Shown piece by piece: positions 39,154 through 52,700 of a stretch of 64,000 nt of DNA (position 1 is its first letter; every line of letters begins with the position of its first letter). The stretch is from positions 3,286,001 through 3,350,000 of the forward strand of contig JAKCOZ010000032.1 of assembly GCA_022605955.1 (NCBI GenBank), read 5' to 3'. This stretch comes from Rallus limicola. Lineage: Eukaryota > Chordata > Aves > Gruiformes > Rallidae. A model generated the notes under the pieces. It saw nothing but the letters and a program-made list of their open reading frames with translations. It did not search any database and was not told the origin of the DNA. Made by a program: the position numbers and the translations under genes.

Positions 39154-40751
39154 TGTTGCAGTTTGCTGTAGCTGTGCTGCTGAGATGTCTTTTGCCAAGC
39201 AGCAGTTACAGTTTGTTTACTGTTAGGAACTCACAACAAGAGTTAATACAGGGCCAAAGTCACTTTTCACCAATCACAGAAGGATTCATGGTGCCTCTGT
39301 GAATCACATATTCAAGGGAAAAAACTCCCGGTTGGGGCGCTTTGGCACCAGAACACAGAGTGGGAAGATGTGACCAGCTGCACCGATAGCCAAGGCCAGG
39401 CCCAGAAGGAGAGGGTATATATCCTGTAAATAGGATTGATTGATAACCACTGGTGTTGATTGTGATTATCTGCATCCATCTCACAGTGAGTGCAGGAAGA
39501 CAGATAACACCACAACAGCCAAGGGTTATCTGTGCTAATGTGCCCACCTGGACACTGGTCAGTGTCCACTGACATCTACGGGTGGTATGTGAATATGACT
39601 GAGCCAATCATCTTACTCCATAAATAGTGAGCAGTCCAAGAGCCCTTTGAGCTCTCCTGAGACGACAGCGGGCTGCACGACAGGATCTCCCCTTGAAAGG
39701 GACACCTCTCAAGGTTACTCCTCAAGGTCGAGAGAATCCTTGCCGCAACAGATCTGCAACAGATCCTTGGTGAGTTGGGAATAAGTGTACTAACATTTGT
39801 GGTCTTAGCTAAGAAATATAAAGGGTTGAATATATATATATAATCCTTTAGATATAAACCATTGACCAAGTCTGGGACTAAGACTGAATCCAGCCACACC
39901 TAGGCTCCTCTCTGAGAGGGAGTTTAGAAAGCAAGGGGATTCTTTCTGAACCTCGTGACTCAATGGGAGGGTCTCCCTGATAAACTCATCTGACCCCGTT
40001 CTCTATGCACTAACTAATCGAGATGACCTTACCATTGAATCTTAATCATTGTCACGTTTATTACAAAACACCATTACAGCCTTTTGTTTTATATCAATAA
40101 ACATATTATTGCCTCTCTCAAGAGTGAAGTGCATCCCTCTTCTCTATCCCATCTGCGACAGTGTGTGTGTGTAATGCACCCCCCCAGCTGAGACGGAAGA
40201 CAGCTCAGGCGTAACAGACTGAAACCCCCCACTCCCCATTCCCTGCCCCTCCTGGTGCTGCGATGGGAGGGAAGAAGGGAGCAAAATTGATTATTAAAGC
40301 TAAAGGTGCGAAGAGGCGAGGGGTGGGGGGCAGTAGAAGTGTTAAGATCTGGGGAAGGAAAGCAACTGGTACCGCCAGAGCCCCACTCCCCATTCCCTGC
40401 CCCTCCCCACACCATGTTGAGGGGGAAGAAGGGAGTAAAATCATGATGAAGTTTGAGTTTGCTAAGAATGAGAGGGGTGGGGGGAAGGCGCTTTAAGACC
40501 TGGCTGCTTCTTACTGTTATCTTGTTCCGGTTCACTGGGTGTATTATTTGTAGTTGTAATAAATCACTTTTCTTCCCTTTATTCTGTGCTGAGTCCGTTT
40601 TGCCCATTGCACTAATTCCAGAGTGACCCCTCTGTCCTTATCTCAGAGCCTAAGCCTCTGAAAACATATTTTCTCCCCTTTTCGGCTGAAGGGGGAGTGA
40701 GCGAGCGGCTTGGTGGGCATTTGGCCTCTGGCCAGGGCCAAAACCACCACA
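39154..40751 (-). mobile_element. Solo ERV LTR, about 1.6 kb, ERVL-like
   Basis: Read on the minus strand, the element begins TGTGGTGGTTTTGGCC at 40751 and ends CAAACTGCAACA at 39154, so it has the TG...CA ends of a retroviral LTR. The block near its 5' end (CCAAGCCGCTCGCTCACTCC) resembles a 5' block I recall from LTR families widespread in birds. It is flanked by the 5-bp repeat AAAAG with no internal region, primer-binding site, gag, pol or env, so it is a solo LTR left by recombination between two LTRs, and cannot move. AATAAA motifs on the minus strand lie at 40578-40583 and 40057-40062, and TATA-like stretches near 39414-39424 and 39620. At 1598 bp it is long for an LTR; a nested insertion cannot be excluded. 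Frames within it (up to 172 codons) are not genes. Confidence 0.85.
40227..40503. repeat. 154-bp tandem duplication inside the LTR
   Basis: Two adjacent copies begin at about 40227 and 40381. Both start with CCCACTCCCCATTCCCTGCC, continue with GAAGAAGGGAG and reach a GGGGTGGGGGG block exactly 154 bases apart. The second copy is partial (about 120 bp) and has lost a few bases near its end. Internal duplications in the U3 part of an LTR are a known way in which promoter or enhancer elements multiply; whether that applies here is inference. Confidence 0.85.
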
Positions 40752-40756
40752 AAAAG
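40752..40756. repeat. Target-site duplication AAAAG (right)
   Basis: This is the right-hand copy of the AAAAG repeat flanking the solo LTR. It begins directly after the terminal base 40751. Confidence 0.75.
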
Positions 40757-43700
40757 CTACTGCAAGTGAGGGAGCACATCAAGATTAACAGGAACATCCT
40801 TGCAACCAACTTTTCACCTGTTCCAAGTACTTCATGTTGTCCTCAGCTCAGGTATATTGCAAGTAAACAGCCACTGCAGAAAAGGGGTAACAGAAAATTA
40901 CAAGAGGAGAAACAACTGAACTGAGCAAATCAGGCTCTCTGTCACAGGAGTTGTGTTCCTCCTTAGTCCACAGCAGAGGTGTTATTGGTTTTTCTGATGG
41001 GTGCTTCTTGAGGGCTTCAAAAGTATGTAGAAAATTAAAAGACTAAAAATGCTTGGCTCTCGGAAGCAATAAATGAGGAAGAGCTGAGAAGTGCTGAGGT
41101 AACCCTGCTGTTAACTGGCAATATAATTTAAACAGGAAGGTTCTGCAGGCCTTGTATTCCTCAATCTGTCCTATTTTCCAGGCTGTAATTGCCATCCTGG
41201 AGTCATAATAAGCCAAAGGAAAGCATACATCTGGCTATACCGTTAAGGAAGAGATTTTTAAGTTCAGATTATCACCAAAATTGTTGGGCAAATAGCACTG
41301 TTCTTCATAAATGGTTCCCAGTGCAACGGGTGAAGCAAATGCCATTCTGATCGTACACTGCTTTTACAGTTTCAGTTCCCTTTTATTTGATACAATGTTC
41401 TAAAATTTTTTTTAATTAGTTGCAATAGCCATATAATAATCCAGGCAGATCAGCGTGTACCAAGATACTCCCATACTTCTACAGCATTATTGCTTTTAGA
41501 CATTTGTTTCCACTCCCCCCACCACGAAGTGAAACACGTCATGTGGCCAAATCCCCACATTAGAAGAAAATGAGCCATTAAACCTGAGGCAGAACGAAGA
41601 GGAAAATAGGCTTGATGTGTCTTTTGCTACAAGCAAACCAACTAAGTGGAAACACACATTGTAGATGCAGAAGTCCTGTTCCATTTCTGTGTGCTCAAAC
41701 AACTCAGGGCTTGCATGGAGGCGCTTTAATGAGAGATGGCTCTGGAGTCACTTGCTAATGACCCCTTGCTCAGCCTTCCCCCACACCTCTTACCACCAAA
41801 ATTAATGGTCTCTTTCCTGGGACAAATGAAGTTCAAGGTCAGAAGCAAAGTAAATGAGCAGCTCTCACAAAAAACATTGGATCACGAACCAGCCATGGCC
41901 ATCAACACCTCCCAGCAACTTTAAAAGAACATACAATTAAATCAAAGAGCTCTTGAGAAAACATAGAAATAAAGAAAACTGCCAATGGTCAGTTTGGCTA
42001 CACATTCAGAAGCACAACGTGCAGCTAAAATGTCTTCTGCCATCTGTTATAAGCAGAGAAGAAATGGAGCCACACAACAGAAAATCCAGGTATCAGAAAC
42101 AAAGAGTTCATTAACAACAGAGCATGTCTTATTAAGCATGCAATTTATACACAGAAGTTGAGATGGTGATCTGTACAATTACTGAATGGACAGCAAATTG
42201 AAGAAGTTCAGAGCCAGACAGGCTGTCTACAACTCCAGAAAGCTCCACCATATGAATCACCCATCCTGCTGCTACACTAGTTTCCAACGTTTCTAGGCAA
42301 GAATGATATCATTGATTTCAGAATAGGAAATACTATATCCCTATCAGATTGGGTACTATCCTACCAGTCCCTCATGCCTCAGAAGCCATGCTTTCCCCTC
42401 TACAACTGTTAAAAAAGTCGTCTGCTTTCATTCTTGGGAACAGCACAATTGCATACTGCCTACACTGCTCAAAAAATACTTCCTGTCTTTTTCATTGATT
42501 TAACAAGTTCTTAGAAAAATCCACAAGCCAACAAATGGAAACCTAAGCTTGCACCTTTTAAAACAAGGCTGGGTACAAAGCAGGTCTCAGGAGAGTGGTT
42601 TGCTTACTCTCAGGAACCACGGGCAAAAAGCAGCGTAACCCTTCTCCCTACAAAACACTCTGTGGAAGCGGGGGACACCGTGGAGAAGGGGAAGCTGCGT
42701 AAGTAAGAGAACAATGCTTGTGCTATAACAAATATGAATATGCAGCCTTAAATAAGCATAGATAACAAGTGAGAGGCACAGTAATTTGAGCAATCAGGCT
42801 TACACCGAGAAGGAATATTAACCATGACATACTTTGTTTGGCAAAAGGGAATTTTTAGCGTGGCAGCTGCAGTAGCAGGCAGACAGATTCAATGACCCAA
42901 AAGGTCCCTTAAAGCATTATACTCCCATGAGAATTTTAACAACAAATCCGCTTGTTTATCTGAGCACTTGGGTGGAACAATTTTCTAAATGACCACTCGA
43001 GACAGACAGAAAATAAACAGAGCTTAATAAGGAGCACAGTGCAGGTGAATAGAGCAGATCCATCAGCAACACTTCTATGGGAGTCTAGGACAGGAGGCTG
43101 TCTAATGAAGAGCAATCCCTTCCAGAGACCCTGCCAAGGCTTTGGTTTGTATTTTAAAAGGTGATGGCCAGTGCTTCCCATTGGCTTTTCATAGTTGAAG
43201 AGAGACCTGTTGTTCCCATTAGCTTTTCTACCCGTTTCCAAAGGAGCCAGGGCACACGGTATTGCAGGGTGGATTAAAGTCTAAGGAACAATCTTTTGCC
43301 ATTAGACACGCCTACCTAACTTAGGAGAGTCAGCATTCAGCCTTGCAGTTCAAAAGTGCTATTTTTGTTTCTAACAAATTTCAAAAACAATTTTCAGCTC
43401 CTTATTATAAATAATTTCAGAGTCCAAAATTCATTAGTTGTGCTTCAACAGCTCCCAAGCGATACTATTACAGAATATAACCAATTTCTTTGAGCTCTGA
43501 CACTTCTCTTAAGTACAGAAAGTTAAAAAAAAGTTCCCCCCTCCCTTCTGTATAACATAAAAGCCACGGAACCAGCACCGGCTACTGGTTGCAACAGGAT
43601 TGAACAAGGCAGGAGAGGGAATTACTTCAAAGTAAGTATGATTAGATCTTCATATCAGCAAAGCAGTCTTTCAGTTGCTAACAAAAAAAAAATTCAAGTA

Positions 43701-46700
43701 CACGGTCTGCCTGAAATTATGTAAAGGCTAAAGAGACCAGGATGCTTTATTTAGTCCAAAACATCCTCAATGCAGTTCATGTCTTTGTCACAGTTCATTA
43801 CCAGCACAATGATTTCTAACACTGTACAACATTCCAACAGCATTAAAAACTCGTCCCACACAGCTGTTGAAAACTTCTTTCCAAGAGGTTACTTACTACC
43901 TGTGAGTAGCTGATGCAGCCACAGATCATGGGTTTGTAAGGTTCCCCTCCAGTTCCACGTGAGTCTAACACCTTTTCACCCCACATATGTGGGGACTACC
44001 TTCCTGTAGCAGCGAAAGCACAGCACCCCTCCTGCTGAGCATGGATCAGTTGGCACTCTCCAGACTGTGAAGTGGGGCTACAAAAATCTTTTCTGTCCAC
44101 AGTGCTGCCCTTTCCAACTATCTCCTCTACATAACAGTAAAGGGGAACAGCAAGCACAGATATTAGAATGATGAAATACAAGTGCAATACAAGAACCTGC
44201 TGCACAGAATTTAGCGCTCCTGAGAGCAGTATCATAACACAGATCAGTTAAAATGTTTAATTCCATCCTAGCCAACTGGCAAGCGAGTCACTGCCAGCAA
44301 GTCTGGCCTCTGTGATTTGTGAAACCTACAGATTTTGAATAGCTGTGTTTGGATACATGTTTTTAAGTAGATACATTTTATTTACTCAACCTCCAAGTCT
44401 GTTTGACAGACCCGATACTGTTATGACAAAATTAAGAACTGGATTTAAACATAGCTGCAGTTATAGCAAAATGTGTGGCAGGACAAGACTGGCCTACAGC
44501 TCCATGGAAAAGTATGCAGCAGTCAGACCGGGGAACCAGCAACACCCAAAACCCACTCCTTACATATATGCACAGCAGTGTAGGTCAATCCTTCTAGTCT
44601 GGTATGAGTAATGCTCAGGACAGCTACACTCCTTCACTGGCTACTTGAGATTTCATATAGCAAAACTTCCACATTAAATTCTTACTTAACATGCCACAAA
44701 CTCATCATCAGCCCGGCAATGTCACCATTTTGCAGAAAAACAATAAACTCTCTTATGTACCTCAAGCACATACAGGTCTATCAGCTCTGGTTCAAGCTAA
44801 AAGCCTTCATGGCTTGTAAGAGGATCTGGAGACCATTTCTGCACGCATGAGCACATACATACATAAAAACACATAAAGCCAGATGTGCTGTTGGAGCACC
44901 TATCACGCCCTGAACAAGGCACTGCTCATGTCTCAACCCTGCCCTGTTGCCAAGGTCCCCAAACACCCCAGCAAGCAAGAGGCCGGTGCCCTCTGGCTGC
45001 AACACCACCCTCCTCCATCCTTCCTCCCCATGGAAAAGCCACCCAGCAGCCCACCAAGCACACATCCCTCAGGCCCAGGTGGGTGCTCCCTGTGGGTATA
45101 TATGGGATAATTCCAGGCTGCAAATGCCTTCCTGAGTTTTGGAGCCCCCACAGCCTAATCCAAAATTGCTGTAACGCAGAGCAAGAAACTGCTTCAGCAG
45201 GCAACGGGAACACAGTTTTCACTGCAGTGGCCTCGCCGCATCCAACCACTGAAAAATGGTACATGTTCTTCTGAGGGCAGAAGGAAGAAAAACTATTCAG
45301 CCAAACATCATCACTCACAGGGTAATGGTAACCTCCCTACGCCTACTGCAAGGAAACCACACAGCACTGGTGCCAGGGCATTAGCACAATCTATACCAGC
45401 AACAAGCAGCACAGTACTCTTAACCCTGCAAAATAACTTACACTAAAAACAATGAAGGGACCAAATATCAGCAGTCTTTTACTTTCTGTGCACAGAAGTC
45501 CGTAGCACTATACATTACCAACCCATGGATTAAAGCCTTTTCCACACCACTCTGGAAGTTTAAACCTGTAGTAGCCAGCCTCGATACCACCAACAACGTG
45601 TTCCAGTCATCAGTGCTTACCAGCACCCTTCTACAATCTTTTTCACCTCAGAGTCTACTGCTTTGAGCATAATGTTAATTCAAAGAAAACCAAGCAATGG
45701 GGAAAAGGAAACAGTGTTTCTACAGATGTGAATGTCATGTAAATGTCAAACCTCGTGTTAAAATTTGATTAGGAGACTGAAAGGGAAACAGTCTTGCTGT
45801 AAGTAAACCGGCACACTAACAATAATCACAGCCAGCCTGCCTGCAACATAACCTTACTGATGGATTTCATTATTCTTAATTTTCCATGTAATATTAAGCT
45901 GTAATTGATTTTGCCAAAAGATCACATATAGCAGTACAAGAACTGCAAACAAATGTTTGTTGACAAGATGGATCTACACAATGTTAATACTGAACTCCTT
46001 GTGTGCTGTGCCTATGACTACACTCAGGCAATTCAAGACAATTTTCCTTTCTTTTGCACTACAAATAAATTCCCATCGACTTAGAAAGACTAAGAGCATA
46101 TGCACCCATTGATCTGCACATACCTGTGTCAGGAGAAATGGAAGGTGGTTCCACATGAAAGCCCAAAAAGCAGAATTCCAGCAGATGCTAAATATGCATA
46201 GACAAAACTTTGGAGATACTGCAATTTTTACTCCAGTAATATTTTTCCAAGATATAACCCACATGCCACATTTCTTAATGAGCCTTGGTTGCTCACCTCT
46301 GGAACCTTCTTCTTACTGAGTGATCCTGGTTCTAATTGTTTCAGGGGGCTGTGTATCTCCCAGACCAGCTCAAGTAGTTCAACAGCCCAGGTAACATCAT
46401 GACATTAGTGACACAGGGACAGAGACGGGAGAAAAGCAGGAGAAAGTTGTTAGATTAACTGGAGCTACTGGCTTTCCTTGCTTCACTCTAAACCACAGAA
46501 ATAGAAAAAGGCTAAGGCAGCATTCATTGTAGCACACACAAAGTTAGAAGAAAAAAATTCCAGCCACATGACATCTCCCATCAGCTTCACATGCCCTCCA
46601 CCACCCGGCACACAGGGACTAACTCTAGCACAACCAATGCCAGCCTCAATTCAGCTTAGACCAATTCTCAAAACTGTCCAGCAACTGCCCTGAACCACTC

Positions 46701-49700
46701 AGTTTCTATCAAAAATGCAAATGTGTATCCCAAACTTGCCTCAGGTATGCATCCCACAGAGGATTGTCCTAGTTTCAAATTAGCTTTGACATTATAGTTA
46801 CCTGTTGCAGCATTACAGTTTGCTAATTTCTTCCATGGAAGCTATGCAAGGACATCTTCAGAAAGAATTTGGAATGTCATGCCCTCAGTGACACCCTCTG
46901 TGGTTGACAGTCCAAGTCATAAACTTGTCACTAGCTTGCTAATTGGTGGGAGGGCAGGAGGACATAACATCCATATCTCTGATGGATGACTCCCTTAATA
47001 GTTAGGTTTTATTTTTTTTTTGTAATCTACCTTCAAATATATTAGAATAGGAACATTATCAAAGACTCAAAAGGAGATCATTGTACCCCCAAAAAAGAGA
47101 GTTATTAAGCAATTTCAATATTCCCCTGTCCTTTACCTTCAATGAGGCAGGCCTAGGCACTATCTTCAACTGCTTCATTACTCTTTCAAGTTATAATCAG
47201 GAAGAAATAGAGCAAAAAGGAAGCGGGTTGCGGTGCCAGTGGACAAAGCTTCAATCCAGTATGAATTCCATGAACTGTCTGATTCATCTATTCAGTAGTT
47301 TCAGTCCCACCAGTGCACTTCAGACCACCTTCCTAGATAAGAAAAGACCACCACAACAGTAGTTCAGCTTTTCTGACCCTCCTGCAGCTGCCATATTGTT
47401 AAACTTCCCTTACCCAGAGAAGCCCTAAATAAATCTAGATGAACTGCTAAGAAAAAGAAGAAATACCATTCACCACCAGCCTTTCACATCCCTCCACTTC
47501 TGCTTCCTGAGTTGACTGCTGAACAGAAAGACACCTTATTGTCACAGAGGCTGTGGCACAACTCCTGGAAACTGTACCGTCCGCTTCCCCCCCCATGTAG
47601 CACTGCTGTGTTTTCAACAGGCATTAGCAGTAACTCACTCTCTGGGGCTCTTCAAAATACAGAGATTTGTTTGTTGGGGTTTTTTTGGTTTTGTTTTTTA
47701 TTTACAAGTTCTGCCCCATGGCTCACCAGCCATAAATCCCATTTTATTAAAGAGGCTCCAGGTTTAAAACACAAACCCCTGAAACAGCCACCATATGAAA
47801 TTCACCAGGTGCATACACCCAGATCTTACTCAGTTGTAAGCATTTATGTAAGTAACTTTGTCTCACATGAATTGTTAGAATTATTCCCCACCCTCTGCCC
47901 CAAACTAGAAGCTTTATTTTCATTAAATGCCTAGCTCTCAGATCGTGATAAGGAAAAATAAAAGAAAAAAAATTAGAAATCAAAACAAGAAGTAAAGGAA
48001 GGCTGCTAAACAAGATTATCTACAGCCCTGCAACTCATCTGGGCACCTACAAGGGAAGAACCCTTCAGATTCAGTCACATGAGCGAGCACTGGAAAGTTC
48101 CTTGGCTATCAGAACTGCAGCAATTGTGTTGCTATGAAGAAATTTATGCTAGTGGACATACAAGTAACAGAGTTCAGACCGTTACCAAGATATTTAAAGA
48201 TCCTATTTGTGCATGTTAAATACCTGAAGGCTCTTATAAGCTAGATGGATTCAGAAACTAGCCAGTGGTTCTTCAAAAGCAACAAGCACAATACAGAGCC
48301 CTCCATTAGCAGACAACAGACAGCTGAAGAGGGCATGCACGTGTGACCTGTACAACTGAAGCAGCCCAGTATCATGTGCTCACTGAAGCTTTAAAACCAG
48401 ATTAATTTATTTCAAAGCCCCTCTGATACCTGGAGGTAAAACTCTAAGTCCTTTAGAAAGAGGCCATGTGATTCTTTGCTGGATCTGCTGTGTGGGGTTG
48501 TACCACAGTCCCATTTACATTCCAACTGAGGACAAGACTTTCACTGGTGGCATGCAGGCAGGCTTCAGCTAAACCTACACCAAGTCATGGCACCTGTTTG
48601 CAGTTCACCACAACACTCTTCTGTTCAGCATGGGGCTTCTCTTAGCAAAGCTCCCTTCTCACTGCGAAACCACAGGCCTGAAGGACTGTTCTTCATGTAA
48701 AGAAGGAAGAAACAGGGATCACCTTAATAGGCTGCACAAAGTGACATTCAACAATTCCAACACCACACAAATATCTGAGTACTACATAAACTAAACCTTT
48801 TCAGTGCACAGAAACTAAAACCAGATACTAATGCTTCTACAGCATGGCCATCAAATACTACTTTTGTTATATTTTAATATTTTATAAGTTTTAATTTAGT
48901 GCACTTCTGCTAGTCCATCTACCACTTTTGAGAGACAAAAAAATAAAGGCACATTTCAAAGGGAACATTGTATTTCTGCTTCAAGTTGTTAATTTCCTTC
49001 TTGTCAAACACATGGCACTTAAGCTGTCAATATGTAATTCCATTAGAATGCGGGTTTCATTTCTAGCTTGTGTTTATACTCATTTTAGATGTAACAACAA
49101 AATATACCATATTCTAATTACTTTCATTGTGCTGCCTCTCAAATATTTTCTTTCCTCAAACTCACAATCTGTTTTGGGAGAACAGCAGAGAATAAAGACA
49201 TATTATTTCATGTTGTCAGATATACCACAGACACCCAAGTTTTCCACAGAAGTTATTTCAAGCTTTCACATTACCAAAGCGTAAAAACTGAAAGAAAAGT
49301 GAAGAAAAAACTTCACAAGCTACAAATTCAGTTCAAAAGATGAAGCACAGGTCTGCTCAGTGCAGACTCTTGGGAGTAAGTGTCTGCCATAGTACTCAAG
49401 AGCTCAAATGCCATCCTAGTTAACAAGTACATACCTACATATACTTAGCTATATAACTTGGGTGCCGCCAAGCAAATCATAGACAATCACAGAACCAAAA
49501 CATACTGATTTTACTGCCATTCACAAACAAACTGCTGGCCTAGCACTTGCAAGGCCTTTCCCAGCTTCAGCTGAAAGGTTCCCCAGCTCATCCTGACATT
49601 CTTACCACTTGCCTCTCCCAAAGATTCGTTTCCCACTCAGCCTTACTGCTACTGCATGTTAATAAAGCAAATTCAGATCAGCTTCAGTAGCTACTCTGGA

Positions 49701-52700
49701 AGATCCGAGCTAGTGGTAACCCAGGGAAATAGTCTCTGGAGCCATCTCTGACGGACCTGAGGAAGTGCCTATGAGCACTCCCATCATCACCAGTATGTAC
49801 CAGAATGGCCACTGTCAAAGGTAACACAGTCACATGTGTGTCATTCATAGGAAGTGCAGAAATGCAGTTAAAAGAAAGCTCAGTCGAAAACACCAAAACC
49901 AGACCATCAGCATACTCCAGTATTGTGTGGGTTTTTCTTAAAGCATCTCTCTCCTCCTTCTGACAGGGCATAATTATTTTCTGTTGAGATTTATTTTCTC
50001 CACAACAGCCACTAAGAAGGTCCTTCACAAAAACATTCTGTCCATTACTCTAAAATACATCACTGTGAAGCTGTAACAGCTCGTGCAGCAAGCAGCAGTG
50101 ACCTGCTCTCATTACCTTTGCTTGACCAGGGAAAATACCCCTACAAAGTTACTACTGACATCTGCAACAAGAGATCACAACACTGACTGTTACTGTTCCT
50201 ATGTTGCTGCTCAGCATCCAGCAAAATCTGGGGCTGCCAGCCTAGATAACATGCTTGCCATCAGGCAGCTCCCCCTTCCTACTATACAGGATGGGTGTCA
50301 CAGAGTCTGGAACCGTACAGTCATGCAGTTGCAGGAAAGCGCTGCAAGATGGCACAGGGCTAGTGACATCTCCACATGCTGTGCCTGAGCCACTGCCCAC
50401 CAGGCTGGGAGCTGGCCTGCAGCTCATTGGTACTCAGGCCACATTCCCATAGGATAGCTCACAGGATTCCCAGACCTTATACAGGACTCTCTCCCTCTTA
50501 CCAAAGGCAAGCAAGAACCAGATGGAAGGGAATGGACACCAAGACAGAAGCACCATCTCTCAACATAGAGAGAGGGGTAAACCGTCTGCAAACACAAAGT
50601 GCTGTAATCAAGTAGTCAAACTACATTGCACACTGGGATTAACAGCTGTATTGTTATAATGAGTACCACATGAAGCTTAGCAACAGAGCAGTAACAGCTC
50701 TACATCACACCCAGAAGAGTAAAGCACCGAAACTTTCCACTAGTTGTGTGCTGAGCCATAAGTGGAATGGAAACAGAGGACGCTCTTTGTTCTGTTAACA
50801 AGACACAACCTGAATAAAATAAAACAGGCAGCCAATAACCTGGCTTTGCAGGAAGGTTCCTCCTTACCCTACAGCAAGTCTGTAAAATGGACACACCAAC
50901 ACTCTTCTCACCCAGCCCTCCCAGATCCTCAAGCTTCTGACTCCTCCAGACTTACAACGTGGGTCTTCAGCCACTTCCTACAGTTTTTTGTGGGTTTTGG
51001 TTGTTTTATTTTAAGTAGACATGTGTGCTAGTGTGCATTTCTGGAAAAACAAAACTATTCCATCCACAACTTCTTATACAAATCTGACTGCCTAATAACC
51101 TAAATAATAACTAAAAGCACCAATGAAAGTAGCGGGCTGTACCTCTCTCCCACTAATTATATCACTTTAGCAAGAGCAGCATTTAGCGCTTCAACAGGAT
51201 CTTCATGTTAGAAAGGACTCTCTACTGTTTTATTAAGATGGTTCCTGATGCTGTTTTATTTTGAACATTTCCCCCCTTATATCCTTCCTAAATGCCTTCC
51301 AAGATCTTTCTACCAGCTTTTATCAGTCAGTTTTTTCTTTTTCCTCAGTTTCTTCTCATGATATCTCAATCTGTTTGTTCAGGTTAGAAAATGAAACAGA
51401 AGTGAGACATAAGAATAAAAAAAAAGCTAGTCTTTTCACCGTGACAGAAAATAACCCCAGTTGACTTTGAACTTTCCTAAGTTTCCCTTCTTTCTTCACC
51501 CTTCAGATGCACTATTTCAGGGAATTCATTTGAATTAAGACTGCGTCTTTCTGTGTTGCAGAACATCCTCTTAACAACAGGTAATACAGGCTGGAGAAAG
51601 GCAGCAGTCTGTGGCCCTTCCTCGGGGCGAGGCTTGCTGGTTTGAGGTCCCAAGTAAAATTTGGGAGAAGTCCAGGATTCCTCTGTTAACATTCAGGCTA
51701 AGATTCCAATCTTGACACTACTGCTGTAGACTCCCAGCAGCATTACTGCAGGGTAGTTATTCCCAGTATGAGGGAGCATGGTTGAGGTGCAGACACAGGG
51801 TGAGAGTGCCTGACTGGCACCTGGCTGTTCTATGTTGTCACCAGTAGCCTGCTTGGTCATCAACTGCCCTCAAAAGCTCCTCCAAAGACTTACCCAACAG
51901 AGACAGTTCCTTCAAAAAACCCCAAAGCAAAAAGGACCACTATGGCCTTCACATGAAGGCCTCTGCTAGATTCTGGCACCTCCAACAAAGCTCAAGAACA
52001 TCAAATCAAGGATTCAGGACAACCTCACTAACCAGGTCAAACAGGGGACATCCACGGAGGTTCAAGGCAAATGCAGCAACTCCACAGCTACAGCTCACCG
52101 TTCTCAAATGCTTTTCCCTTCTCAGGCCAATCAGGAAGGATTCCCTCCTCTCTCCCAAGCCCAAGGCTGTATGTTCTGTGCATACACAGGTGTCATGGGA
52201 AGGTTAAGATGACAGATTCTATATATACAAAACAGACTATTTCAAAATGACCTTATCTCTTTCCCAGAGACTTGTTAAAAGTACTTGTTCCGGTTTCTTG
52301 GGAGAGGGGTGGAATAAATATGCAGGTATGCAGTCAAAGAACAGCACATGCAATCCAAACAGCTAGAAAACACATCAAACCACCACCAGTAGGATTATAC
52401 CAACTGCCAAAAGGCAAATCAAGTCCAATTACTGATGAGTTCATCTTGATCACAAGGTCTGTTACAATTAACCACCTAAGCATCCAAAGTTGCAGGAGCA
52501 TCTTCTCTCCCAGAAGCCTGTTCCGTTATACCCTTAAGTTTTTCAAGCACTTCGGGAATCTTTTGGGGAAGGAAACACTATCAAAGACATAAACCAGAAT
52601 GCTCCAGTAGCAGCAAAACAAGGTACTCTTTGCCCCATCCATCAGCTGATTAGGTTTTGTTTTGGTGGTTTAATTAAAAAAAGAAGCTCTGATTGCAGGA

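Noticed and set aside
40089..40607. 172-codon minus-strand open frame
   Set aside because: It lies wholly inside the LTR and spans its GC-rich tandem duplication. It resembles no retroviral protein.
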